Of a stretch of 64,000 bases of DNA, positions 29,308 to 38,745 are shown one piece after another; position 1 is the stretch's first letter; each line of letters opens with the position of its first letter. This stretch comes from Candidatus Streptomyces philanthi. Lineage in GTDB: Bacteria; Actinomycetota; Actinomycetes; Streptomycetales; Streptomycetaceae. The stretch is from positions 682,001 through 746,000 of the forward strand of contig CP073042.1 in assembly GCA_018114805.1 (NCBI GenBank), given 5' to 3'. The notes under the pieces were generated by a model. That model did no database searches and was not told the DNA's origin. It was given only the letters and a program-made list of their open reading frames with translations. A program made the position numbers and the translations under genes.

Positions 29308-30858
29308 TTACCGTTCCGCGAGCCGGGTCAGCTCGCCGGCGGCGAGCCGGCGCGCGACCTCACGTCGCTTGACCTTCCAGGTGGCGGTGTGCGGGACATC
29401 GTCCCAGCGGCAGTGCACCGGGTCCGCTAACGGCGGCAGTTCCTTGATCGCCGCCGCCCAGGCCACCGGGTCCAGCGGCAGGTCGCCGCGCGTGCACACC
29501 AGCGGCACCGGCAGCCCGTCCTCGACCGGGATCAGCACGGCCTCGGTGAGCTGCGGGATCCTCTCCAGGATGTGGTCCTCGGTGGCCAGCAGGCTGTCCA
29601 CGCCGCTGGCGCGGTCCACCAGCCGGTCGTACAGATGCAGGCAGCCCTTCTTGCTGATCAACCCGTAGTCCCCCATCGCCCACCAGCCGTTCTTCCGCTG
29701 GTCGGGGTAGCCGATGTAGCTGGGGGTGATGCCGCCGGAGCGGGCGAAGATCGCGCCGGGGGTCTGCTTGCCGAGGTCGGTGTCGCCGTCCTCGTCGCTG
29801 ACGCGGATCCTGGTGTGCCCGAAGACCGGCTTGCCCACGCAGCGGCCGTCCTCGCAGCCGCCACCGAGCCGGTGCAGCTTGACGGTGACCGGGCCGGTCT
29901 CGGAGTGGCCGTACGCCTGGAGGTAGCGGGCCTTCGGCTTGGCGACCCGCAGCAGCGTGTTGATCGTCCTGGGGTGCGCGGCGTCGAAGGAGCTGAGGAA
30001 CATCCCTATGCCCGCGAAGAGTTCGGGCCGCTTCTCGGCCACCTCCTCCCAGCGGATGAACACGTTGGGCACGGTCTCCAGGAGGCCGGGGCGGACCCGG
30101 GCCATCATGGCGGCGGCGTTGGCCGGCTCCGGGTCGACCATGAAGCCCAGCGGCACCCCGAGGGCGAGGATGGCGAGCATGCCGGACATGCTGCGCGCGT
30201 GCACCGGCGACAGGCACATCAGCAGCGGGTCGTTGACGCGCAGCACCCGGCCGATCATGACCTGCGGCTTGGCGTGCCCGGCGACGCTCCTGACGGAGTG
30301 CACCACCAGCTTGGGCACCCCGGTGGTGCCGGAGCTGTGCGTGACCAACTGCGCGGAGTCCTGCGGCGGTACGGCCAGCTCTGGCAGCGGCGCGGGGTCG
30401 AGGTCGCGGAGCGAGCGGCCGTGGGCGCCGGCGTCGCCGACGTACCAGCGGGGCGCGGCGTCGGCGGCCACCTCGGCCAGGGTGCCGCCAGCCTCGATGG
30501 CGGCGTCGGTGACGATCGCGAGCGGTTCGGCGGTGCGCACCAGCGCGCCGAGCGAGGCCGCCCCGACCGCGTCGTGCACCAGCACGGGCACGGCGCCGAT
30601 CCGGGCGCACGCGAAGGCGAGCAGCGGCACGTCGAAGTTGGACCGCTTGACGATGACGACCCGGCCGCCGGCACTGACGCCGGCGGCGGCGAGCAGGCCC
30701 GCGGCCTGGTCGCCGCGGTCGCGGAAGTCCACGAAGCTCAGCTCGGTGCCGGCGGCCGGGAACAGGTCGAGCGGGCGGTCCAGGTAGAGGGAGGCGCCCG
30801 GGTGGCGGCGCGCGGCCTCCGCGGGCGCGGTGGCCAGCGCCATGGTGCGCCGGCTCAC
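29308..30858 (-). CDS. Acyl-AMP ligase adjacent to the ACP
   Basis: A complete ANL adenylating enzyme of about 516 residues. The GTG start at 30858 overlaps the ACP stop as GTGA; an internal ATG follows six codons later. Motifs: THSSGTTGVPKLVVHS (phosphate-binding), AYGHSETGPVTV, NGWWAMGDYG, and the C-terminal TATWKVKRREV with the catalytic lysine. It is shorter in the hinge region than acyl-CoA synthetases. Tight coupling with the stand-alone ACP indicates that it loads an acyl or aryl acid onto that carrier. A TTA codon is printed at 29428-29430, possibly a bldA control point. Confidence 0.85.
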   Translation of the reverse strand: MSRRTMALATAPAEAARRHPGASLYLDRPLDLFPAAGTELSFVDFRDRGDQAAGLLAAAGVSAGGRVVIVKRSNFDVPLLAFACARIGAVPVLVHDAVGAASLGALVRTAEPLAIVTDAAIEAGGTLAEVAADAAPRWYVGDAGAHGRSLRDLDPAPLPELAVPPQDSAQLVTHSSGTTGVPKLVVHSVRSVAGHAKPQVMIGRVLRVNDPLLMCLSPVHARSMSGMLAILALGVPLGFMVDPEPANAAAMMARVRPGLLETVPNVFIRWEEVAEKRPELFAGIGMFLSSFDAAHPRTINTLLRVAKPKARYLQAYGHSETGPVTVKLHRLGGGCEDGRCVGKPVFGHTRIRVSDEDGDTDLGKQTPGAIFARSGGITPSYIGYPDQRKNGWWAMGDYGLISKKGCLHLYDRLVDRASGVDSLLATEDHILERIPQLTEAVLIPVEDGLPVPLVCTRGDLPLDPVAWAAAIKELPPLADPVHCRWDDVPHTATWKVKRREVARRLAAGELTRLAER

Positions 30859-31142
30859 TGGTCGGCTCCCTCGCGGACGGCCGCGCGGGGGTCGGGCTCG
30901 GCGGCGATGTGCGCCACCAGGTTGTAGAACGAGGAGACGGCGTCGACCGAGTCCAGCAGGTCCCACTCGACGCCGAAGGTCTCGTCGATGGCGTCGAGCA
31001 GGCGCATGAAGCCGGTCGAGGTCAGGCCGAGGTTCCACAGCGGCACCGTGCGGGCGCCCGGCTCGTCCAGCGGCACGGCGCCGCCGACTATGTCCTCCAG
31101 CAGGGCGCGCAGCTTCTCCGCTACCGCTTCCGGGCTGTGCAT
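30855..31142 (-). CDS. Stand-alone acyl carrier protein
   Basis: Ninety-five residues with a typical carrier fold. The phosphopantetheine attachment serine is the Ser of NLGLTSTGFMRLLDAID, followed by FGVEWDLLDSVDAVSSFYNL. GGAGGA precedes the ATG at 31142 by a normal distance. Its stop overlaps the downstream ligase start, so the two are made together. It probably carries the acyl unit that the neighbouring transglutaminase-like or reductase proteins act on. Confidence 0.85.
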   Translation of the reverse strand: MHSPEAVAEKLRALLEDIVGGAVPLDEPGARTVPLWNLGLTSTGFMRLLDAIDETFGVEWDLLDSVDAVSSFYNLVAHIAAEPDPRAAVREGADQ

Positions 31143-31155
31143 TGGGGTCCTCCAT

Positions 31156-32470
31156 TCACTGCCCGCGTGTGCTGGCAGGCTCGGGTGGTACGGGTGGTAC
31201 GGGTGATGCTCGACAGTGCGGGCGTTACGGAAGGTGCGGCGGTCGCGGCCACCGTGTGCGGGCCGCGACCGCCGCGGCCTGGCCGTGGCATAGGCCACGC
31301 GCAGGCGCTCGGTGGCGGGCTTGACCACGCGCCCGAGGCCAGCGCTCTCGTCGAACCCCCGCTGCTGGCGGAGGAAGTACAGGACGTACTCGGCCAGGTC
31401 GTAGAGCCCATCGAAGCCCGCGAGGCGTCCGCGCCGCAGACCGCGTCGGTGTGCGTCAGGTCGAACGTCTTGCTGTTCTTCATGTGCGGGCGGTAGAAAT
31501 GTGCGGGCAGTAGAAGTCCATGCCCTTGTCGAAGACGTCGTCCACGGGCGTGAAGTCGGTGGTGTCCGAGGCCCAGATGGGGCTGGGCAGGCCGACCAGG
31601 TCCATCACCGTGGTGATGACGTCGCTGGGGTGGTGGGCTGCTCGGAGTTGGCCAGGTGGAAGAAGGTCTCCGGGGAGTCGGAGAGCGCGATGGAGACCGC
31701 GTTGCGGGCCACCATGTCCACCGGCACGAAGTTCAGCCAGGACCCGGGGTCGGCCAGCAGCCGCACCGGGGTGTCGGGCAGCATCTCCACGCCGAGCCGG
31801 CGCCCGGCCACCCGCTTGAAGAGCAGCACCTGGCGGGCGAAGCCGTACATGCCGGACCAGTTGATGCCGTGCCGGGTGACGCTGTGCCCGATGACGATGC
31901 TGGGGCGCAGCACGCGGACGCGCATCCGCTCGGCGGCGTCCAGGACCAGCGCCTCGGCCTGGATCTTGGAGCGCTCGTAGCTGTTGTTGGCCACCGAGGT
32001 GTCGGTGGCGCGCTCCTCGCAGATCAGGCCGCGCCGGGCGCCGGCGACGTAGGAGGTGCTGACGTAGTGGAACGTGGTGGCGCCGAGGTCCTGGGCGAGT
32101 CGGAGGATGTTGCGGGTGCCGCCGATGTTCTGCGCCTCGATCTCCTCGCGGTACTCCTCCTCGTACCGCAGGGACGCCGCGCAGTGCCACAGTTCGTCGA
32201 TCCGGGGGGCGGTGGTCAGGTCGACGCCACCGCCGGCGACCGTCATGTCGCCGCGGACGGCTCGGGTGCGCTCGGCGATCGCGGTGGCTAGCTCGGGGCG
32301 TCCGTAGCCTTCGGCCAGGCCGTTCAGCGCCTCGTGCAGGCGCTTGGTCGCTACCTCGTCGTCGCTGCCGCGCACCATGGCGTAGATGACGCCATGGTGC
32401 GCTCCAGCAGTTCCAGGACCACGGTGCCGCCGACAAAGCCGGTGGCCCCGGTCAGCAGACGGATCGTCAT
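31156..32470 (-). CDS. Thioester-reductase-like SDR (several breaks, 3' end unsure)
   Basis: Extended short-chain dehydrogenase of the fatty acyl/thioester reductase type. It starts MTIRLLTGATGFVGGTVVLELL at 32470 with the NADP motif TGATGFVGG. After an indel near 32395 it reads DELWHCAASLRYEEEY, FHYVSTSYVAG, and NSYERSKIQAEALV with the YxxxK catalytic pair (Tyr, Lys). Breaks follow near 31628, at a 17-bp tandem duplication (31482-31515) and near 31425. The tail includes LYDLAEYVLYFLRQQRGFDE. The end at 31156 is my estimate. It could release a carrier-bound acyl group as aldehyde or alcohol. Confidence 0.72.
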
Positions 32471-32655
32471 CAGTGCTTCTCCCACGGGATGGTGACAGCG
32501 CGGTCGGTCCGCACGCCGTGGCGGCGGTGACTGTCGGTCGGTCGCGTGGGTGCGGCGGGGGCGGGCCTCGGGGGCGCGCGGGCACGGGGTGGCGGCCGGT
32601 GCGCGCCGGTCGGTCGGGCGGTTCACGCCGGCCCGCTCCCCCGCCGGGTGGTGGA

Positions 32656-33556
32656 TCAGGCCGTGACGTGCCGGCCGGCCGCCACCAGTTCGCGCAGGAA
32701 CTCGCCGGTGGCCTTCTGGAAGCCGTCCGGGTCGTCGAAGAAGGGCACGTGGCCGGCGCGGGCCAGCGTCACGGCGCGCGAACCCGGGATGCGGGCCAGC
32801 GCGTCCTCGACGACCGACTCGCTCCAGGAGAAGTCGCCGTCGCCGAGGATGCGCAGGGTGGGTGCGGCGATCCGGGACAGCAACTCGGTTTCGTCGTCCA
32901 GTTCGAGGGAGGCGAGGAAGTTCTCCTTGATGCGCTCGGCGGTGAACAGCGAGGCGAAGCTGTCGCGCAGCGCCAGGTAGGCGGGCGGGCCGCCGCCGTT
33001 GATGGTCTGGTCGCAGAAGGACATGGCGTACAGGTGGTTGAAGAACTGCGGGATGCTGCCCGAGTCCAGGCTCGCCACCCAGGAGCGGGTGACCAGTTCG
33101 CGGCGCAGCCCGCCGTTGGGCGAGAACGCCGGGCCGACCAGGACCAGGCCCGCGACCCGCTCAGGGTACCTGAGCGCGAAGTCGCGCACGATGAGGGTGG
33201 AGATCGAGGTGCCGATCAGGTACGTCTTGTCCACCGCGAGGTGGTCCAGGAGCGCCTTGAGGTCCTCGACGTGGTCCACGAAGCGGACCTTCTCCGGGCC
33301 GGGCTTGGAGTTGCCCTGGTTGCGCAGGTCGTAGTTGATGAGCTGGAAGTCGCCCTCCAACTGGGTGGTGAAGCCGTGCCAGAAGGGGCTCACCATGGGG
33401 AAGTTGTTGAGCATGACGACGGCGGGGCCCTCGCCGCGCACCTCGTAGCTCAGCTCCACACCGCCGTCGAGCGCCAGCGTCTCGTGGGCCGTCGAGCGCC
33501 AGCGTCTCGTGGTCGGCGTACCGGACGTCGAGTTGTCCGAACTCCAGGTCTGCCAT
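32656..33556 (-). CDS. Alpha/beta hydrolase, disrupted by a 25-bp tandem duplication
   Basis: A hydrolase of about 290 residues. The start is ATG 33556 (MADLEFGQLDVRYADHETLA) with GGAGG upstream. The nucleophile is in IGTSIST, the acid in ILGDGDFSW and the His in ARAGHVPFFDD. Bases 33463-33487 are repeated exactly at 33488-33512, which shifts the frame after HETLALDG. Removing one copy gives GGVELSYEVRGEGPAVVMLNN in frame. It may be a thioesterase or tailoring hydrolase of the cluster. If the duplication is real the enzyme is inactive. Confidence 0.8.
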
Positions 33557-33642
33557 GTTGGTTTGTCCTCCGTTGTCATCGCACGACTGCGCAAGTGCGT
33601 AGGTGCGCTCGGCGTGGTGGGCCTGGGGCGGGGGGGTGACCG

Positions 33643-33828
33643 TCAGCGGCGGGACGCCCGACCGCCGTGGGCCGGGTCGGTGCCGACCCCGGCGTGCGGG
33701 CCCGGGTCCGCGGCGCGCTCGGTCGCGCAGTGCACCTCGAAGCGACATCCGCTGATGTCACCGTGGCCCGCTGCGACGACCTCCACGTCAAGCCCTGCGG
33801 GCACGAGCGGCCATCCGCCGTGTCCCAT
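33643..33828 (-). CDS. Possible small protein of 61 residues upstream of the hydrolase
   Basis: Starts at ATG 33828 with GGGGGTG just upstream, and reads MGHGGWPLVPAGLDVEVVAA, then a His/Cys-containing middle and an Arg-rich end. It matches no family I know. It lies in the 635-bp gap between the SARP stop and the hydrolase start, in operon direction. It could equally be chance open frame in GC-rich leader DNA. Confidence 0.3.
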   Translation of the reverse strand: MGHGGWPLVPAGLDVEVVAAGHGDISGCRFEVHCATERAADPGPHAGVGTDPAHGGRASRR

Positions 33829-33908
33829 GGGGCACCCCCTATCTGCTTCGCCCGCCGGCCGCGGGGCCGCCGCTTCGTCGCGGTCGGCGCACGGCCGGTG
33901 GGGAGGCA

Positions 33909-33937
33909 TGTCGGAGCGTTGCTCGAACGCTCCGACA
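33909..33937. terminator. Perfect 12-bp hairpin after the SARP gene
   Basis: Arms at 33909-33920 and 33926-33937 with a 5-nt loop. It sits in the gap between the regulator and the first enzyme gene on the - strand, so it probably ends the regulator transcript or attenuates readthrough into the cluster. Confidence 0.6.
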
Positions 33938-34191
33938 GCGATCCTGGTGGCCGGCGGCCAAGGCGCGTTCAAGGCGCGGAAAAGGGGTGCCCAGGGATAG
34001 GGGTTGACCTACGCGGAGGTACCCGCCGCGGCCGGCACGGCTCGCTCGGGCGCTCCGGGTAGGACGTGCAACGCGGCGGTCGCCGGTGCGTGTACGGGCA
34101 CGGACAGCCGGATGAATACGGGGATACGAAAGAGCGGCACAGCGTCCGCGCCCTCGTGCCCCATCTCCGCCCCGCAGTGGTCGAGGAGCTG

Positions 34192-36027
34192 TCAGACCAG
34201 CATCTCCGCGCTCCAGGCGTCCACGCCGAGCAGCGTCGCGGCGCGCGCGATGGTGAACGGCTCGCCGCCGGCCGCCGACAGCAGCGTCAGCGCCTCGTAC
34301 GCGATCTGGTCAAGGCGCGCGCAAGCGCTGGCAAGGCGGGCCAGGACATCGAAGGAGCCGGTGCGCAACTGGGCGATGCGGTGGTCCTCCTCGGCCAGCC
34401 GCGCGGCGAGGTCGGTGACCGACCACATGGGCCGGGCGGCCAGTTTCTCGCCCGCGGCGCGCACCGCGAGCGGCAGGTTGCCGGTCAGCCGCACCACCTG
34501 GCGGGCCACCGCCGAGTCCGCGCCGACCCGGTGGCGGCCGGCCAACGACGCGAACAGCTCGGCCGCCTCGTCGGTCTCCATCGGGCCCAGCTCCACGGCG
34601 GCCGGGCCCGGCAGCCCCGGCAGCCGTACGCGAGAGGTGACCAGCACCGTGCTGCCCGGGCCGCCCGGCAGCAGCGGTGCCACCTGGTCGGCCGACGTGG
34701 CGTCGTCGAGCAGGACCAGCAGCCGCCGCTCCGCGCTCCAGTTACGGAAGATGCGCCCCAACTCCTCGGTTTCGTCCGGGAGGTCGACCACCGGGTGCCC
34801 CAGGTCGCGCAGGAGCGCGCGCAACACGCCCGCCGGGCGCACCGGCCGGTCCTCGTCGTCATGCAGCCGCGCGTACAACTGCCCGTCGGAGAAGAGTTCG
34901 CGCAGCCGGTGCGCGGCGTGCACGGCCAGCGCGGTCTTGCCGGCGCCCGCGCCGCCGAGCACGGTGACGATGCGCGGCGCGGAGCGCGCGCCGGCGGCCG
35001 GCTGCGCCAACTCCTCCAGGCGCGCCAGCTCGACCAGTCGGCCGGTGAAGTCGGCTGTTTCCAGCTCGAGTTGGGCCGGCGGACGGTGGCGCGGGGCCGG
35101 CGGCGCAGTGAAGGCGGCGGCCGGCCCGGGGGCGGCGGGCGCCAGCGGGGCCGGCTCGGACTGTGCGGGGACGGCGACGGGTGGGGTCAGGACGACCGGT
35201 TCGGCGCGCGCCGCGGGCTGGTCGGGTTCGAGGGTCTCGTTGAGCATGTCCCACTGGAGCTTCTGCAACCGCTCCGAGGGGTCGATGCCCAGGTCCTCGA
35301 CGAGGTTGCGGCGCAGCCGGGAGAACGCGTCGAGCGCCATGCTGCGCTGGTCGGCCCGGTAGGCGGCGCGCATGAGCTGCGCCGTGAACTCCTCGTGTAC
35401 CGGGTGCGCCGCGGTGAGTTGCCGCAGCTCGCCGAGCAGGCTGCGGTGCCGGCCGAGTTGCAGCTCGGCCTCGATGCGCAGTTCGAGGGCGCTGATCCGG
35501 GCCTCGGAGATCTGCGTGATCCGGGCCGCGAGCACCGGTCCCGCCTCCAGCCCGGCGAACGGGTCGCCGCGCCACAGGGCCAGCGCGGAGCGCAGCGTGG
35601 CCACCACGTTCAGCGCGTCCCCCTTGCCGAGGACACGCCGCGCCTGGGTGACCCGGCGCTCGAACTCCCGCAGGTCCAGCTCGTCCACCAGCAGGTTGAT
35701 CCGGTAGCCGTTGGGGCACGTCTCCAGCCGGTCGCTGGGCCCCGACGCGCTCTGCAGCGCCCTGCGGAGCTGGTAGACGTAGGTCTGTACGGTCTTGCGG
35801 GCGAGCCGTGGCGGCTCGTCCTCCCACAACTCCTCGATCAGCGCGGACGTCGTGACCAGCCGGTTGGCGTGGATGAGCAGTACGGCCAGGGCGCGCCGGG
35901 CCATGGGCGCCGACGGCGTGCGGCTCTCGCCCCGCTCTCTGACCTCCATCGGGCCGAGCACCCCGATGCGCAGGGCCGTCGGCTCGGTACCGGGTGTGCC
36001 CGCAGCGGGCGACGCGCCGTCCTTCAT
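34192..36027 (-). CDS. SARP family cluster activator with NB-ARC domain
   Basis: A complete protein of 611 residues. The N-terminal OmpR-like winged helix (LRIGVLGPMEVRERGE, VQTYVYQLRRAL) is followed by the BTAD helical domain to about residue 260 (LVEDLGIDPSERLQKL). A Pro/Ala linker leads to an NB-ARC ATPase with P-loop LGGAGAGKTALAVHAAH and LLVLLDDATSADQVAPLL. This is the medium-length AfsR/SARP layout without TPR repeats. SARPs activate antibiotic operons by binding heptamer repeats near promoters. It is the first gene of the - strand block and is preceded by 2 kb without clear genes, so it is the likely pathway-specific switch. Confidence 0.9.
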   Translation of the reverse strand: MKDGASPAAGTPGTEPTALRIGVLGPMEVRERGESRTPSAPMARRALAVLLIHANRLVTTSALIEELWEDEPPRLARKTVQTYVYQLRRALQSASGPSDRLETCPNGYRINLLVDELDLREFERRVTQARRVLGKGDALNVVATLRSALALWRGDPFAGLEAGPVLAARITQISEARISALELRIEAELQLGRHRSLLGELRQLTAAHPVHEEFTAQLMRAAYRADQRSMALDAFSRLRRNLVEDLGIDPSERLQKLQWDMLNETLEPDQPAARAEPVVLTPPVAVPAQSEPAPLAPAAPGPAAAFTAPPAPRHRPPAQLELETADFTGRLVELARLEELAQPAAGARSAPRIVTVLGGAGAGKTALAVHAAHRLRELFSDGQLYARLHDDEDRPVRPAGVLRALLRDLGHPVVDLPDETEELGRIFRNWSAERRLLVLLDDATSADQVAPLLPGGPGSTVLVTSRVRLPGLPGPAAVELGPMETDEAAELFASLAGRHRVGADSAVARQVVRLTGNLPLAVRAAGEKLAARPMWSVTDLAARLAEEDHRIAQLRTGSFDVLARLASACARLDQIAYEALTLLSAAGGEPFTIARAATLLGVDAWSAEMLV

Positions 36028-38073
36028 GTCTTCCCCCGTGTTGCGTTGTCACATCGCGCATGGCTCCCACCGACGACTCGCGGGGCGAGTGGGCCCCGCG
36101 GGCTCACCGGGGTGGGGCTCTGCCGGCCGGTCGGTCCGGCGCGGGGCCGGGCACCGGGCCGCGGCGTTGGGCGCCTGCCGCGGTCGCGGCGCAAGTATCG
36201 GGTGTCGAGCGGCGCCACGGCGCGCCCGGTGCGGGCCGGCGGCGCGGCGCCCGGGCGACGAGGCGGTCGACGGCGGGCGGGTTGGTGGCGGACGGTTTGA
36301 TGGCGGGCGCTTTGCTGGCGGACGGGTTCGTGGCGGATGAGGTGGTGGCGTACGCGATGACCACGCGCGAGGCCGTCGGGGCGGTCCGCGACAGCGTTGC
36401 CACGGAGGGCGTGTCGGTCGGCGGCGCGGGCGCGACGGGCGGCGCGAGCGGCCCGGCGGGTGTCGCGCACCGCACGGCGGTGGAGGTGGGCTGCCCGACA
36501 GTAGTGGTGGGCGACGCGATCCACGGGCGGGCCGCGCGCACCCGGCCGGGGGCCGGCCCCGTGCCACACCGGAGGCGGGGCGATCCACCGCTCACCGCCC
36601 GGGTGCGCGCTAACCGCGGACGAGGTGGCCGGGTGCTCATGGGGCTGCGCGCCGCGGATCGGCGCAGTAGCACCACCGGAATCGGGTGACTAGCAGGAAT
36701 TTGCCGTTGTCTTCGGCGGCCTTGCCATTGGGCGAACGAAACGACTGGCAGAAATGCGGAGCGCGCTTCCCGCGCACGCCCGCACCGCCAGGGCCGGAAC
36801 GGGTTCCGTCGCCGACGGAAGTGACGGTTTCACCCGGTCGACGCGCGCTACGGGCCGTGGTGTCGACCATCGCGCGGGATAGTGGAAGAGAGAAATGAGA
36901 ACGGTGACCGCTCGGTGCGGCGACACGCATCCCTGGACCCTCCATGTCTCGTGCTGACGAGTTTTCCCAGCGATCCCAGTAGCTCCGTGGCAAGTTGGGT
37001 CGCATCCAGTGCGTCGCGCCGCTGAATCATGGCATAGGACCCGGCCAGATTTCCATGGTGATTCCGAGGCGCCGTTCCCCCTCGCACCGATCAACGCCTT
37101 GTTCATTGCCGCGCCATATGACTGCCATCCCTCGTGGGCCACCAGTGTGAGCATCGGCACAACGGCCGGCCCCGGAGACCCACGCGCGGCCCGTATCGAC
37201 GGGGCCCGGTGTCCGCCACAGCGAATACGCCGCCCCCGACCACCGACCAGGGCGCGCGGGCCTCCCCGCGCCCGTCCGCCGGGCCGGCCGACCACGCCCG
37301 ACGCCTGCCATCGCACCAGGACACGCCCCATACCTGGGGTGCCCGATGACCGCGTCGCGACACCCGCCACGGGCCGATGGCAGCCCGTCCCGACCGCGCG
37401 ACCGACTCCGGGGCCTATCCCCCGGACCCGCGAACACATCGCACCCACGGAATCCGCACCGATTGGCCGGGTATGCACCGGGCTTTTCCTCACGACCCGT
37501 CAATTCCGTTCCGCTGACGGCCCGGGAAACGTAATCCACCGCTTCAGCGACCCTGGCGCGGCGACATTCGCCGCCGTCTCCAACCCCCACGACACCCTCC
37601 AGGCGCCGCAACGGGATTGCGTGAATTGCGGTCGCCGCGTTACGGACACCGCCGGACGGGGAAGCCTGCGAGGCCGGGCATGCCGTGCCGGGCCATTCCC
37701 CGACCCGCAAATCCAGCCGAGCGCACGACGCGCCCCCAGCGCAGGACCGCTGCTCGGGAGCCGTTCCGAACGCGTAGCGCTACACACGGAGTTCACCGCT
37801 TCGCGCATTCAGTCGCTGGCCCGAGCGTACGTCACATCCCTTACGACAACGGCCTTTCCCTCACGTTCGCGCTCTATGGACCAAGACGCCCGGGCGCCGC
37901 ACTCCACCGAGAACTCCCACCGCGCGCCCGGGAATGCGAGCACCCCCTGAATCGCGCAATTCACAGGGGGCGGCCCGGCCTCCCTCACCTCGGACGGGCA
38001 CCCACGCCGAGGCCCCCGCCGGGCCGCCCCGGGGGCTCCCACGGCGACCGGCGGGCGAGCCGCGAACGCCGCA
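36028..38073. other. Two-kilobase stretch without a convincing gene
   Basis: Many short frames exist but none shows a recognisable domain together with a ribosome site. At 36270-36350 the + strand has imperfect repeats of a GGCGGACGGTTT/GCGGACGGGTT type unit. Between 36690 and 37960 the base composition is less GC-rich and no frame dominates. One small - strand frame beginning at 37963 (GTG, VNCAIQGVLAFPGARW) and another at 37042 (MIQRRDALDATQLATE) are the best candidates for small proteins, both weak. The region must hold the SARP promoter near 36028-36100. Confidence 0.4.
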
Positions 38074-38649
38074 CTAGCCGAGCACCGCCGCTGCGAACCC
38101 CGCCAGCCGCCGCCGCACCTCCTCCCCCGTCAACCCCTCGACCGTCACCAGGTGTTCCACGAGGTCGGCCCGGGTCGCGGCCAGCAGCACGTGGGCGGCG
38201 TAGTCGGCGTCGGGCACATCGGGCAGCTCCCGCAGCACGTCGCAGAGGGTCGCGTGCCACCCGACGTAGTGCCCGGCCTGGTACGGGCTGGCGCCGCCGG
38301 CGTCCTCCAGGGCCAGCGTCAGGTGCCGGTTGGCGAGCTTGAACTCCAGCACGGCGTCGAGCAGCGCCAGTGCGCGTTCCCGGGGCGCGGCGCCCGGGCC
38401 GAGCGGCGGCGGCCCCGCCTCCACGGCCTGTCGGAGCGGCTCGATCCGGGCCTCGGCCAGGGCGCGGATCAGCCCCGTCCGATCCCCGAACCGCCGGAAG
38501 AGGGTCCCCTTGCCGACCCCGGCGGCCGCCGCCACGTCGTCCATCGAGATGCCACGCGGGCGCTCGCTGCGGGCGAACAGCGCGTCGGCCGCGGCCAACA
38601 CGGCCTCGCGGTTGCGCGCGGCGTCCGCGCGCTCCCTGCGTACGGTCAC
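38074..38649 (-). CDS. TetR/AcrR family regulator
   Basis: A complete 191-residue repressor. The HTH is at about residues 10-55 (REAVLAAADALFARS, SMDDVAAAAGVGKGTLFRRF). The ligand domain ends EEVRRRLAGFAAAVLG. It is divergent from the NTF2-like/NmrA-like pair, and two near-identical palindromes lie between them, so it most likely represses both directions. Ligand unknown. Confidence 0.9.
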   Translation of the reverse strand: MTVRRERADAARNREAVLAAADALFARSERPRGISMDDVAAAAGVGKGTLFRRFGDRTGLIRALAEARIEPLRQAVEAGPPPLGPGAAPRERALALLDAVLEFKLANRHLTLALEDAGGASPYQAGHYVGWHATLCDVLRELPDVPDADYAAHVLLAATRADLVEHLVTVEGLTGEEVRRRLAGFAAAVLG

Positions 38650-38669
38650 GGAACCCTCCTCTTACAAAT

Positions 38670-38721
38670 CGGACCGACGGTCCGCATATTGCCGACGGAC
38701 ACAAGCGGACTATCGGTCCGC
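38670..38721. promoter_or_regulatory. Two copies of a TetR-type palindrome
   Basis: Copy 1 is CGGACC-GAC-GGTCCG (38670-38684). Copy 2 is GCGGAC-TATCG-GTCCGC (38705-38721). Aligned, both fit GGACnnnnGGTCCGCAT. They are spaced about 36 bp apart between divergent genes, a good pair of operators for the adjacent TetR. Confidence 0.75.
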
Positions 38722-38745
38722 ATCGTATCGGACGGAGCACTTCCG

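Noticed and set aside
31180..31210. Short 9-bp repeats (GGTACGGGT-like) as a CRISPR or regulatory repeat array
   Set aside because: Only about three short units within a probable coding tail (HPYHPYHP); too short and with no spacers. No CRISPR array is seen anywhere in the window.
36104..36676. Possible - strand protein rich in Ser/Ala/Thr/Pro upstream of the SARP gene
   Set aside because: Low-complexity repeats, no ribosome site and competing frames on both strands.
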